Positions 45,214 through 57,216 of a DNA stretch of 64,000 nt are shown here, one piece after another. This DNA is from Alopecurus myosuroides. Taxonomy: Eukaryota; Streptophyta; Magnoliopsida; Poales; Poaceae. A model generated the notes under the pieces. The model ran no database searches and had not been told where the DNA came from. It saw nothing but the letters and a program-made list of their open reading frames with translations. The stretch is from assembly GCA_028641055.1 (NCBI GenBank), contig CM054060.1, positions 317,491,344 to 317,555,343 of the forward strand, read 5' to 3'. Each line of letters starts with the position of its first letter. The first letter of the stretch is position 1. The position numbers were made by a program, and so were the translations under genes.

Positions 45214-48200
45214 CTATTTGTTGGTCATCCCAGTCCCTACAACGACGAATTTTGTCGGATCTTTGGGATCTAGGATTATCTGTCTTGTATTCTCGGATGC
45301 CTTGAAGCTATCTGTTGGCTTCCGAGTTTCTTTCCCTGCCGGCATTTCTTTCGGCGATACCTCCTTGGCTAACTCCTTTAGTTCTTCCTGAGCTATAACT
45401 CTTTGAGCGCAAAGGGCGTTTTGCTTCTCCAACTCGTTTGCCAGCTTGAAATCACCGGCAATGGTGATTACTCCTCCTTTGGGTCCTGGCATCTTCAGCT
45501 TGTTGTAGATGTAGCAAGATCTTGCCATAAACTTGGCGAAAGCCGGACGTCCGAGTATTGCGTGATACACGCTCTCGAACGGCACAACTTCGAAGGATAC
45601 TTTTTCCTGTCGGAAGTGATCTTTATCTCCGAAGGTGACATCTAGGGAAATTTCTCCTAGTGAGCGTGCTTGCCTGCCAGGAACAATACCATGGAAGCGT
45701 ATATTGCTGTAATTGAGCTGGGACTCGGATATCTTCAAGTGTTTCAATGTATCTAGGTACATTATGTTGATGCTGGATCCTCCGTCCATCAGCACTCTTC
45801 TTAGCCTAGTGTTTTGAACAATAGGGCTTACAACAAGAGCTTGTGTGCCGGGTTCAGGGATATTTCCGGGATGATCAGACTGATCCCAGATTATTGGTGT
45901 GTTGGAATACTTCAAGAATTTCGGGGTTGCAGGAATGACTGCGTTTATCTCCCGGAGTGTTCTTTTGGCCACCTTTGCTGATGGAGTTGCTAGGAAAGTT
46001 AACATTGCTTCTCCATCAACTCTCGGAAATTTGGGTTCGCCTTGCCGCTGTTGTTCCTGGATTTTGTTATCAGTGTCCGATTCACTGTCTTCTTTGTCAG
46101 CTTCTGGCTTTTGTCTGGCGGGCTTCCTCTTGGAGCCCTTCCCCTTATTCCCGGATCCTGCATTGCCTTTCATATGCTTATTTAGCCGGCATTGCGCGTT
46201 TGTATGGGTAGGTTTGCCAAATTGGGAGTGGTGGACGCAGGGTTCCGACTTAATTCTCTCCCATTCTTCAGGAGTGTAATTGATGGGATCCGGACTGCGG
46301 CCTTTCCACTTGTTCCCTTTTTCTCCTCCAAAGGCTAAGTTAACCTCCTTGGGCTTTGTTGTTGACTCCGGGGTTGCTTTTTTATCAGAACGAGGTGTTT
46401 TCTTGGCCAGTATTAGTGACTCAATGTTGCCTCCTCTTGCTCTGATGTCGTCTTCGGCTGCAGCATGCTCATTAGCGGTTGTAAGCATAGACCCGAGATC
46501 TTTGTGCTTTTTAGAGCCAACCATGAACGGTACGAGTCCGGGTTTTAGGCCATTGACGAAAGCATGCATTGCTTGTACGTCAGTTACCCCAGAGCAACTA
46601 TTCTTCATTGCAGTCCATCTGGAGATGAAATCCACGTATGGTTCGTCTTCAAATTGGGTGCAACGGTTCAGCTGGTTGATGCTATTTGGGCGTTTGTATG
46701 TTCCTCGAAAATGCTGAGTGAATACTCTCGCCATATCATCCCAACTGTCGACAGTTCTTGATGGTAAACCATTAATCCAATCTCTGGCTCCGTCTAGCAA
46801 CATTAGGGGAAGGAACTTGACAGCTTCCAGGTCTGTCCCGTTGTTGATCTGGACGGCTGTGTAATAATCTGAAAGCCAGGTATCCGGGTTTGTACTGCCG
46901 GTATATTTTTGGTAGGTTGGACCAACTTTGGCAAAGCCAGAATGCAGGGTTATCCTTCGGATCCTGTCAGTGAAACACTTAGGACCAAAGTATAGATCAT
47001 CCTTTTCTGCTCTGTCAATATGCGCAGAATATCTCCCGGCTGAATGGACAGAAGGGGATCTACTCCTTTCTTTTCCATTGTTACGCGGACGCGTTTTTCC
47101 GAGGTTATCTCTATCTCTTCCGTTGTCACGCCCTCTGGGATTAGGTGGAGTCCTGCTCCTGTACCTTTCCTTATCTTTGGGCGGTGTCCGAGATCTTTCA
47201 CGCCTGTGAGGTGTATCGTATCTTCCAGCTTTTTCGGCTGGGTTTCTCGGAGGTGGCATTATTTTGCCGTCATTCCGGTGTTTGTCTTCCCGATCGTGTG
47301 GTTTATATCCATCTTTCGGGAGATGAGGTCCGGTTCTAGACGCTGCGTCCCGGTTGTCGGGGTTTTTCTTGTCTTTTCTCGGATCCTCTTTTTTGTCCGA
47401 ATCTCCTGGTTCTTCCGGTCCAGGTGCTCCAGCAGCGCAAGTAACAGTTTTGCAGAGGGCGGAATTATCATGCAGCCTCCCTGATCGCTCTTGTCCTCGC
47501 TGTTGCTGCTGTAATGCTTTTCCTAGGAAAGCATACACCCCTTGGAGTTTTTCCCCGTTAGAATACAGATCATTGTTCAGGATGGCGAACGCTGCTTCCG
47601 CGTTTTCAGCTGCGGTTTTGTATATTGGTTCACCCTTGGCATCTTTGCCGTTTAGCTGCTTTTGCCAAGATGGGTTATAGAACCTTTCTTTCGGCGGCAG
47701 CTCTTCCGGTTTTGTAATTCCGGGTAACCTTGTAGGTTTTAAGACAGATCTGTGCTTTCTCTCGTACTCCTCAATTTCTTGCTTCATAATTTTGATGTCA
47801 TTATGGGTTTGTTGGAGGTGTTGCCGAGATCTAAGCAGTTGTTGCTGTTGCCGTTGGAAAGCTTGTCTCCTGGCTTCCAGCATCTCAGGGGGTTCATTGG
47901 GTCCCACTGGAGTTTGTAATAGTTCTTGCTCTTCCAGTTCTGTCATTGGCGGAGCAGTGATTTCCTTAGATTTCTTTTCCGCAGGTTTTGTGCCACTAAC
48001 ATCTCCAACTTCCAGGTTTTCGTCAGCGAGATCAGCTAACTGTTTCTTCCGGAGTTTGTACTGGAGTTTTTTGGAAGCACGGTGCTTTTTCTTGGAAGAT
48101 GGAGGTTTTTTGACAGGTTCATCCTCTGTCATCTCCTTAACATTAGGAAATATCGGAGAGGTTTCTCCGTCTTCCCTCTCTTCCTCTGGCGGAGGGGTTT

Positions 48201-48915
48201 TAGGGCTTTCCTGGCTATCGGCACCCTTTGTATCGGCTGGTTTTGCCATTAGCACTTCATGGAATCCCTCTTGAAAGGATTTAACTTTTCGTACGAAGGC
48301 ATCGTCATCTTCGTCTTCGGAGAAATTATCCGATCCGGTTTCCGACTCCAATCTCGCCTCAATGGCGGCGAGCACGGATTCTGTTTCCGAGTTCATCGTC
48401 TGGTTGACAGATGTCGGATCTTCCGTCTCTGTGACGGGTATTGGTTTTTCCGTCTCTGGGACGGGTGTATTGTTGTCTGCCTCTTGCACGGGATTTCCGT
48501 CATCCGTGTTTTCGGCGATCTCGGATTGCACCATGCCGATAAAGTGGGTATCACTGTTTTGTCGGCGATCTGAGCAAAATCCGGCATCATAGTCGTCTTC
48601 GACTGGGTATAGGGCGGGTGGGAGATAATTGCTTTTACCGCAAAACCCCATTGCTTCCGCGGTTAATCCGATAAAGATATTTGCAGATCCAATCGGTAAA
48701 ACGCAGGCACTTACCAGATGGTTTTGCGCCGGGATGTAGGATCCGTTGTCGAGGAAGCGCCCGACGTCGTTGTCGAATTCCAAGCTTCCGACAGTGATCG
48801 ATCTTCCGATTCCGCCTAATATCCCAGATCGGAACTTCACGCCTGACGTCGTCTGCCCCACGGTGGGCGCCAACTGTCGAGACATCGTAGTAGTTTTCAT
48901 AGACTGGGGTGCCAT
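45214..48915 (-). CDS. G2 gag-protease polyprotein
   Basis: Open for about 1233 residues from the first in-frame ATG (48915; others at 48900 and 48885), all inside the 5' LTR; the frame passes through the LTR end and primer-binding site. Order: long charged N-terminal region with Glu/Asp and Lys-rich runs and several TPPPE-type proline stretches; an Arg/Ser/Asp-rich basic domain (about 47420-47030); gag core (about 46980-46500); a Cys/His knuckle near 46240-46170; aspartic protease with DGGSS near 45780. It ends in UAG at 45216-45214, with RT continuing in the same frame. Compared with G1 it has no internal lesion. It probably makes particle protein in trans for related copies. Confidence 0.92.
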   Translation of the reverse strand: MAPQSMKTTTMSRQLAPTVGQTTSGVKFRSGILGGIGRSITVGSLEFDNDVGRFLDNGSYIPAQNHLVSACVLPIGSANIFIGLTAEAMGFCGKSNYLPPALYPVEDDYDAGFCSDRRQNSDTHFIGMVQSEIAENTDDGNPVQEADNNTPVPETEKPIPVTETEDPTSVNQTMNSETESVLAAIEARLESETGSDNFSEDEDDDAFVRKVKSFQEGFHEVLMAKPADTKGADSQESPKTPPPEEEREDGETSPIFPNVKEMTEDEPVKKPPSSKKKHRASKKLQYKLRKKQLADLADENLEVGDVSGTKPAEKKSKEITAPPMTELEEQELLQTPVGPNEPPEMLEARRQAFQRQQQQLLRSRQHLQQTHNDIKIMKQEIEEYERKHRSVLKPTRLPGITKPEELPPKERFYNPSWQKQLNGKDAKGEPIYKTAAENAEAAFAILNNDLYSNGEKLQGVYAFLGKALQQQQRGQERSGRLHDNSALCKTVTCAAGAPGPEEPGDSDKKEDPRKDKKNPDNRDAASRTGPHLPKDGYKPHDREDKHRNDGKIMPPPRNPAEKAGRYDTPHRRERSRTPPKDKERYRSRTPPNPRGRDNGRDRDNLGKTRPRNNGKERSRSPSVHSAGRYSAHIDRAEKDDLYFGPKCFTDRIRRITLHSGFAKVGPTYQKYTGSTNPDTWLSDYYTAVQINNGTDLEAVKFLPLMLLDGARDWINGLPSRTVDSWDDMARVFTQHFRGTYKRPNSINQLNRCTQFEDEPYVDFISRWTAMKNSCSGVTDVQAMHAFVNGLKPGLVPFMVGSKKHKDLGSMLTTANEHAAAEDDIRARGGNIESLILAKKTPRSDKKATPESTTKPKEVNLAFGGEKGNKWKGRSPDPINYTPEEWERIKSEPCVHHSQFGKPTHTNAQCRLNKHMKGNAGSGNKGKGSKRKPARQKPEADKEDSESDTDNKIQEQQRQGEPKFPRVDGEAMLTFLATPSAKVAKRTLREINAVIPATPKFLKYSNTPIIWDQSDHPGNIPEPGTQALVVSPIVQNTRLRRVLMDGGSSINIMYLDTLKHLKISESQLNYSNIRFHGIVPGRQARSLGEISLDVTFGDKDHFRQEKVSFEVVPFESVYHAILGRPAFAKFMARSCYIYNKLKMPGPKGGVITIAGDFKLANELEKQNALCAQRVIAQEELKELAKEVSPKEMPAGKETRKPTDSFKASENTRQIILDPKDPTKFVVVGTGMTNK
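48855..48872 (-). promoter_or_regulatory. G2 primer-binding site
   Basis: TGGCGCCCACCGTGGGGC on the minus strand, two bases from the 5' LTR and identical to that of G1. Confidence 0.8.
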
Positions 48916-49439
48916 GAGACTACGGTAGAGACGTGGGGTAACGGAACGGCGTAGTAACACAGAACACGGGATTTTACCCAGGTTCGGTACGTCGCGACAG
49001 TACGGCGTACCTACTCCTGCCTTTCTCACTATAAGGGACTAAAGCCCGTAATTCTGGGTTACAGTGTGAGGGAATAGATCTAGCTTTACTCGGCGAGGAT
49101 CAGCTTCTCGGCGAGATAACCTAGAACTTAGAGCTTATTCAACTTAGAACTTATGAAATCTATCCTCTGTCCGGCTTTATATAATAGCCGGACTAGGGCT
49201 TACAGATTAGGAAACCTAGAAGACTACGTTTTAACTGGTAACTTGGACGGTAAGGAATCCGTCTTCTTCTCCAAGCCAGATCACGCGGGCCGTGATCCGG
49301 GTTCTTCTAGAATCCGGCTTCTGCGCGTCGGCCTACTGGGCCGCCCAATGGACCTAAGCCCACTACCGCTTGGGCCACCCTGGTAGTCCGGCACTTTTGT
49401 CTACCATCTTCTATACCCCTATTCGGTATATATCCGACA
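48875..49439 (-). repeat. G2 5' LTR
   Basis: 565 bp, identical by eye to 39566-40130. It contains the promoter and the gag start codons. Confidence 0.95.
49177..49184 (-). promoter_or_regulatory. G2 LTR TATA box
   Basis: TATATAAA on the minus strand, in the same context as in G1 (ctattatataaagccgg). Confidence 0.7.
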
Positions 49440-51695
49440 GGTTATTTGTTTTCCAACTAATCAACAGGTGCTGGTGGTTTAGTATGATGCATGCAAAAGG
49501 GAAACAGCAAAATAACAACATTAGAATCAAATTAAAATAGGGTGTAGCAATTTAGAATTTTATTATTAACTTAGGGAATTTTGGGTGCCTTAAAGGTGAC
49601 ACACAAATACTTGTTGTTTTCACCCATTTAAAATGTTCAAAACAAATAACAAAGTTGATATTTGAAAAGGTTATCAAATTTTAGTTGGATTACATGTTTC
49701 ACATTTTGAAATTGGACTTAGGATTATTTAATTATGAATTAAACAATATTGAACAATTTTTAATTGCATTAAACAAGATTTAAATGGTTTAGGCAATTTT
49801 AATTATTCAAAACAGAAAACAAAAATTATATTTGAATAGGTTATTTAAAATGGTATGGAAAACATATTTTATTTGCATTTATTGGATTAATAAATAATTA
49901 GTTATGGATTTTAGAAATTAGCATTTGTAATATTTAAGTTTGAATTTTAAATACATTTGAAGTTTCCAAAACAGTACACAAATTGGATATTTGGAAAGTT
50001 TAGGAAATTTGGATCTGAAAACATATAAAGTTTTTATTTATTGGGTTTACAGAACAAAAGATATTAAATTTTGAAGTTTTATATTCAATTTTGTTGTTTA
50101 AATGGATTTAGTAATTAATAGGAATGCGCAGAAACCTTTTGTTACGGATCTGCTTGCTACCCTAGCCGCTGCCGTGCGGGCCCAGGCCTAGGTGGCAGCC
50201 ACGCAGGCGGGTGCACGGTGAGGTGGAAGTGGCGATCACTGACGGGAGGGACCCCGTTGTCAGCGCGGTGGAAATAAACGAAAAAAAGGGGTGCGCGGCC
50301 GCTGGGTTTCGAACCCAGGACCTGCACTGCGCGGACGGAACGCAGTACCACTGCGGTGCGGTCGCTGTTGTGATTGAAAGGGTAGCTGACTGAAGATAAG
50401 GCGAAACCCGCGACGTTAACTGAAACTCAACAGAGCGACCACCTCTGAACCCGACGGAAATAAACGACCGCTCGACGGCAGGTCACCGGCGGGGCACGAC
50501 GGGGTGAGGCGCTCGCGGGTGCGTTGGTGTGCGTGTGGATGTGGGTGGCGTGTGCGCGGTTGCCGTTGGAGGGGAAACAGGGGAGAGGGAAGGAAGGGTT
50601 AGCGATCACCTGCTGCTCGAGCTGCTGACGGACAGGGACGCCGACGTCCTCCTCCGGCGATGGCGCGGCGTCCACGAGAGCTCCCAGCCGCTGGCGAGGG
50701 GATGGGGAGATGGAGGGAGGCGCACCGGTTCCATTCCCGCCCTCGGGGGCTCCTCGAGGTGGATGGTGACCGGAGCTAGGGGAGGCGATGGTGGGCTCTC
50801 GGTGGTGATCGGGTGTTTGCAGTGTCGAGTTTCAGAAAGGAAACAGAAGGCTTGGGGAAGAGAACGAGGAGTTGGCGGCGCAGGGAGAGGGGCTCTAGGG
50901 TTTCTAGCTAGCAGCAGAGGGGGGAGGTAGGTACTTAAGCAGGGGGATGCCATGGTACGGCAGAGAATCGGGAGGGGGAGTAGGCGATCGGAGGGTTCTC
51001 CTGCAGTTCGTACAGGTGACAGTGACAGGAGGAAGAGGTACATCGACATGGCTTGGTGGGCTGGAAGGAAATGGGCTTGTGGTGGAAGGAAAGAAAGGAG
51101 TGGGCCAGAGAGAGAGAAAAGAATTGGGCTGCCCCTTTTTTTTCCATGCTCTTCTCTTTTTTTGCTGTTTGCTTTTCAATATGAACAAATTTTGGAAAAG
51201 ATAAAAGAGGGAGAAAGAAATAGAATTTGGAGGGGGGGGGTTTCCTTTCATGAATTGTTTTTGTTAGTTTTTTCAAAACAAGAAAAAAAATAAAAGAAAA
51301 GGGTTAGCATTATTTTCACAAGGTGGAAAAAGGATTTTGGGGTTTTAGGGTTTTATTTTTAGTTTATAAATACATTTGGTTATTTTGCAAAACAGCACAT
51401 AAAAGGGATGTTAACATTAACTTCAAAATTAATTTGATTTCTAATTTGTTAGTTGATTGCCAAATAAGGTTTGATAAAAGGAAAGATTTTATTAACAAGC
51501 AAGTGGATTAGAACAATTTCAAATTATTGAAAAACAATTTAGTGGTTTGGTTTGCAATCTTGAAATTGGAAATTTTGAGCAGGGGGTGAAAGTTTAAATT
51601 GTTTTGAATTTTTCAGGTGTGATGCAAACATGGTGCAATGCAATGTGATGCATATGATGCAGGCAAAACAAACAGGTAACACCCCACGTGTTACA
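49440..51695 (-). repeat. Element B 5' LTR, segment after G2
   Basis: It resumes with the duplicated GGTTA and matches 34931-37188 with few differences, including the AT-rich and GC-rich blocks. A shorter G-tract near 51230 is one of the visible length changes. Confidence 0.93.
50281..50365 (-). other. tRNA-like Pol III module in element B 5' LTR
   Basis: This copy of the 35772-35856 module is unchanged by eye: A box, perfect T-arm with GGTTCGAAACC, and a seven-T terminator at 50287-50281. Confidence 0.65.
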
Positions 51696-52180
51696 AAATT
51701 CCACTCTTGATCCATGATCCTCAACTAATACTTTCCGAATACTTAACGACACCTTTATATTCACCCTGTTACGGTGTGACGTTTGATGCCATCAAAGCAC
51801 ACTTCCGGTATCAGCGATTGACATGATCTCATGGTCTAAGGAATAAGTTACTTTGTATGTTTGATATAACAATGTAAACTAAATGACTTGATCGCATTGC
51901 TATATTCTCTTTGGGTATATGTTCATCACATCATTCTTCTAATGACATGATCCCTTTATTAACAACATCCAATGTTCATGATCAGGAAACCTTGATCATC
52001 TATTAATCAACGAGCTAGTTAAAAGAGAGGCTTTACTAGGAACCATACTTTGTTTATTAAACACACATGTATCAACGTTTCCGGTTAATACAATTCTAGC
52101 ATGAGAAATAAACATTCATCATAAAACAAGGAATAAGATAATAACCATTTTATTATTGTCTCCCGGGCATATTCCGTTCA
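51696..52180 (-). repeat. C1 3' LTR, inner segment
   Basis: It starts with the AAATT target duplication of element B and runs to the LTR end CCGTTCA, matching 58379-58864 of the other C1 LTR. Confidence 0.93.
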
Positions 52181-55100
52181 ATCTCCCACTTGCACTAGAG
52201 TCAATAATCTAGTCTGTAAGCACTTAACATATATGGCGTTCCATGCTTCGCATGTGGTAAACATCATCAAAAAGATCTGAACTTTTCAGGTCCTATTGTA
52301 TTTGCACGTTCTTTGCGTCTACACGCATCACTCATTCTCTAATGAGATGGCTTTGTATATATATGGTAAATCGGTGAAACCTTAATTCCTCAGCTTAAAC
52401 CATTGTCACTAACATTGTGAAAATGTAGCTTCATAGTGTTAGCATTCTTGGAAATTCACCAAGTTCCGGTGATACCTTAATTCCTCAGCTTAAACTGATG
52501 TTACTAACATTGTGAAAATGTACCTTCATAGTGCCAGCATTCTTGGAATTTCACCAAGTTCAATATAAAGAACTCCTTGACACAAAATACGTGTATTATC
52601 AGTTGTCAAACAACGACATACTTTAGTATTTGTTGCAGTATCTGTCACAATATTTTAATTTTGAAACTCTTTCAAATCCAGCATGGAACTTTCTTCCAGC
52701 CTATTGTGCTACCCTTCATCACATATTTTAATGGAGATAAAATTACTTGAATAAATGACAAGACTATTAGTGTAACATATTACAACTAATATTTTGTCAT
52801 TACTATATAGGAAAACATATCCTTAGCATTTCTAAAATGACACAAGGATCTCTCCCACTGTTGTCTAATCATCATATGAATTATCCTGCTATAACATTTT
52901 ATAGCATAGGACTCATCTGGTTGTGTACATAGCATGGAAACATGACTTAGAAATCTCAATTTCAATGATGCTCATCATGTGTCAAAACACTTGAATCTTG
53001 CTTAATTATTTTCCATGTGACAAGAACTCCTTTTTGTGATTTGGATATTGACTTACTTCAATATTTCATCTATGTAATTTGGCTTCAATTATATCAGGCG
53101 CTTCAATCCATCTCTTATAGATATCGATGCCCAATATCTTCTAAGCCTTTCATCAATATGAAAATATTAAACGTGTTAATTTAAAATACATATTTTCCAA
53201 TCAACCATATATCATCTACATAAAGTATTGGAAATATGTCATAGCGCTCCCACTTAATTTCTTGTAACTCTACAAGCATCTTTATCATTCATGATGGAAT
53301 CAAACTCTTTTGATAACTTCATTAAGGTAAAGATTTCAACTTCGTTATCCTCACTTCAACTATTGAAGTTTGCATACCTTTCTAGCAACCTTTTGAATTT
53401 TACAAAACTCTCAGACTGTGTCAAGTACACATCCTTGATCAAACTTCCTCGAGAGGAGAGTTGGTTTTGTTATTCAACTGCCATATCATAATATGTAACT
53501 TTTGCTATAACTATCCGCAAAGACTAAAGCATCACTACGGAAGATCAAAACCTTGTAGTAGTCAACTCTTTGAACTTCGTTGAAAAACAACTTTTCGATA
53601 AGTACAACTTTCAAAGGTTGTAAAAATCCATGTCTTTGTCTCTATATAGACCCTTTTGCTATCGTTAGGCATCATGCCTATCGAAAGTACTACCAAGTCA
53701 CATACTTGATATTCATACAAGGATACTATGGCAGATATAATGACTCATAGTCAATTTTACGAAGTCAGGGCCCATCATCTTCTTCCTTTATAAGGTCCAG
53801 ATCCTTTTGTTGTCAAAACAACACTTTTCTCTTAAACCACAAGTTGGTCTAAGTACAAAGTATTAGGACTTTTGTGGTTCAGTTCGCAAACTCATTGGAA
53901 GTATCTACAACATTTGTAGTGTCTTCTACTTTGTCAAAATAGGAAACCCCGGAACAACTTCCAGTGCTACGCTACTCTTGACATGAGAACGGAGATTATC
54001 TAATCTCGTTGAGTTTGTACTATGCTCTCACTCACTTTTTTTGCAAGAACTACTTTCTCGAGAAATCAACCCTTTCTGACAAACAACATTTGTCTTGGGT
54101 TCGGTGATAGGAGAAATACCCAATAGATTCGTTGGGATAACCTTATAAACATATATGTATCCCATTTTGGTTGTAAACATTTTACACATGCTATGCATAC
54201 CAAAACTTAAGAAAATGACAATTCGGGTCACTACCCAAACCATATCTTATATGTTGTCAATTTCAACGGATCATGATGGTGTTCTTTTCAGTGTAAAAGC
54301 GGTTGTCCTTAATGTATAAACTACAAAATTATAATGGCTATTTTATTAATCTTACCATGTCCAACAAGGTTTGATTTTGTTTCTCGAACACTCCAAACTA
54401 ATGTGGGGTAATTCGAGTAATATAAGTTGTAGAACAATTATGCAACTTCTCAGATGTTTTGCTAAACTTGTAACTCAAACTTTATCCTTTATGATCCAAT
54501 CATAAATACTTGATTATCTTGTTACAATGATTTTTACTTCATATTAACAACTATTTGAACCAATTCAAAAGTCAAACTCCGTTTTCTTTAAATAGATATA
54601 CTCACATATCTACTTAAATCATCGACATAATTTTCTGAAGGAAAAATTAATCCACCATACATGACTACACATAATGGACTATATACATCAACATGTATAA
54701 TCTCCACTAAATTAGTCGTCCATTCTACTTTGGCCTATGAACGGAATTTTAGTCATCTTTTGGAAGAAGTCTCACAAGCGTCAATTTATTCAAAACAAAA
54801 TGACTCCGGAAGTCCATCAATATGGAGTTCCTTCATGTTTTCCTTTCCGATATGAAGTAAAATGGTGGTGTCACAATTTAAGTGAAACTCTTTTATGTCT
54901 TGCAACGTTTAGCATTTTAGTTTTATAGATGTTTACTTTACCTCCATGATTTATATTAACATATCCATCAATTATGGAATATGGTCATAGTTTGAACAAT
55001 CTCATTTGTTCTCACAAAAGACTAGAACAAAATAACAATTTATTAAGTTCTTAAAATAAATCTTGAATGTTTGGTTCGATACGACAATGAACACAATAAC

Positions 55101-57216
55101 ACTTTATTACTGTTCTTGTCATAATCGATTCCACATCTATTACTAGTTCCTTTTAGGCACTTGTATTTCTTCCATTGCTATGCTTTGTATGACAACTCAT
55201 ACCAACCAATGTGGTATCAAAATACCCAAAAATACTTTGTTAACTAGTAATACATCTATAACTTGTATATCAAGCATATACTCCTGAGCTGGACTTTTCC
55301 AGTTATCTTCTTTTTCTGCCATATATCTTTTTGTAATTCTATTTTCAATATTCCCTTTCCTTTACAGAAGAATCATTCAACATGAAACAATGCTAGTCGT
55401 ACTAGCTCATTTTCTTTGGCGTGTTAGTCATATACTATCACCCATTGAGTCATACTTTGAGTTTGATTGTTCTACTAATATCACCATATTAATAGTATTC
55501 TTATAGATTCCACTCTTAGCAATCTCCAAGTAAGGTAAACGACTTTACCCATACTTTTAATACATCCCATCATAACAATTTTATGATTAAGCTACTATAG
55601 CTCAAAGGAAGGAATTTAGAGGATAATTTTTAGCGCCCAATTTCTTGGAATATTCAAACGTCTAGCGTCTTCAATCATTGCATATATTCAAATAATATAA
55701 GCAAACATTGTCACGCTAAATTATACTCAGTCATGTTGCTACAAATAAGTTTCTAGATATCAATATATCTTTCACTTCATTGTTTCTGAAAACAACTCTT
55801 TTCAGTTCCTAAATCACCTTGATCAACAAAACATTCTTTTTGAAGATAAAGTAATACGGAAGCAACCATGACTCTAGATTCCAAGTAGGAAAAATTTGCT
55901 CTCTAGATCAATCAATCATTAACCATATGGAGCTAGGTAGGAAATACCAAAAATCTACAATAGGACTCAATTTTAAATTTCACTAACACGGTATCAATTT
56001 TAAATGATTTTTACCAGATCATAACAGTTATATCTCAATCAACAATCTAAGTGTAAGGTAGTTTTGTGGATGCCAATGAATACTACAATTTGTGCAAATT
56101 CACTTGAATTGGTTGTTTATGATAAATAAGTTCAAGTTAATTAAAAATTATGCCATGAACTCCCACTCAAAAACAACATCTCTCTTAGTCGTCTTTAGTG
56201 ATTACACGAAGCAAATTCACTACACCAAAACCGATCATCACGTGAGATGATGTAGCTTCAAAGGCGAACATCGACTTGTTCATCATATCATCCATATGAC
56301 TCATGCTTTACCTTTCGGTTACGTGTTCCGAGGCCATGTCTGTACATGCTAGGCTCGCCAAGTAGAACCGTACTATTGCGTGTGTTTCAAGGACATGTTT
56401 GTACATGCTAGGCTTTAAAACACCCGTTGTATGCGAACGTTGAGTCTGTCACACCCGATCATCACGTGGTGTCTTGAAACGACGAATTTTCTTAACGGTG
56501 CATACTTAAGGAAGAACACATTATTATCTTGATATTAAGTGAGAGGGATCATCTTATAATGCTAACGTCGCTATCTAAGCAAAACAAGATGCATAAAAAG
56601 GATTAACATCACAGACATCACATGAAAGGATAACGTGATATGATATGGTCCTTCTTGCACTTGATCTCCATCATGTGCATCATGGTATGATCTCCATCAT
56701 TCCACCGGCGTAATATTGATTGTCCATCGATAAGAATACAATAATATGGATACCTTCCGGTATATCAATAATTTACAAAATAGATCATCTCATAATCAAA
56801 TTTGTAATATTGACCATATCACATCACATGCCCAGCAAAAACTAGTTAGACGCTTCTAATTTATTTTTGCATATTTTACGTGGCTTACGGATTTCGAGGA
56901 TAGAACCGTTCATACCTACGAACATCAACCACAACGTTGATAAACATATTTTTAACAACCCTTCGTAGATTAGATCTTAACTATAGTAGGAGAAACAGAC
57001 ACCCGCAAGCCACTTATGCAATACAAGTTGCATGTTAGTTGTGGAACAAGTCTCATGTACGTGGACATGTAAGGTTAGTCCGGTCCGCTTCATCCCACTA
57101 TGCCACTAAGATCATAAAATAATCAAGGAGGTAATAACATGATCATCAACGCCCACATACACCTATGTGTTCTACCCGTAAAAAACATCTACGCATAGAT
57201 CCGGATCTGATACCAC
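52181..57216 (-). pseudogene. C1 interior: eroded Copia gag-pol
   Basis: No long frame survives. Read on the minus strand, RT remnants are still visible: KKLSGSAMTY, then after a frameshift ILYVDDIWLIG with YVDD codons at about 53223-53212. Farther on, AMYTTR stands where Copia elements have AMLCTRPDVSYA, and KKEFLSHGK stands for KKGFLPMSHG. The gag leader near 56180 matches that of C2 (tgttgtttttgagtgggagttcatgg). The AT-rich base composition and many stops fit long decay through C-to-T changes. The open frames on the + strand here are chance. Confidence 0.8.
57201..57215 (-). promoter_or_regulatory. C1 primer-binding site
   Basis: TGGTATCAGATCCGG on the minus strand, one base inside the 5' LTR; initiator tRNA-Met type. 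Confidence 0.8.

Larger units (their letters stand above)
39566..49439 (-). mobile_element. G2: Tat-like Gypsy element, recent, pol-deleted, 9.9 kb
   Basis: A minus-strand element of the G1 family, inserted in the LTR of element B with target duplication GGTTA (39561-39565 and 49440-49444). Its 565 bp LTRs appear identical, so insertion is very recent. It keeps an open gag-protease frame of about 1233 residues and an open six-exon antisense gene. Its pol stops near the end of RT: RNase H, second RNase H and integrase are gone, and the remainder joins directly to the last few codons of pol. It resembles non-autonomous partners such as rice Dasheng with RIRE2 (analogy). Confidence 0.95.
33060..51695 (-). 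mobile_element. Element B: second giant-LTR non-coding element, with G2 nested inside
   Basis: A relative of element A, on the minus strand, inserted in the C1 LTR with target duplication AAATT (33055-33059 and 51696-51700). The left (3') LTR is 4129 bp, the interior 501 bp, and the right (5') LTR about 4127 bp once G2 is removed. About 15 differences between LTRs by eye (0.4%) mean a young insertion. Termini are TGTGACGCC and GGTGTTACA as read on the + strand. There is no coding capacity. It must use proteins from another element. Confidence 0.93.

Noticed and set aside
52181..57216. Possible protein-coding genes among short + strand frames
   Set aside because: The region is the decayed interior of C1 on the minus strand, with the YVDD remnant and gag leader in the right order.
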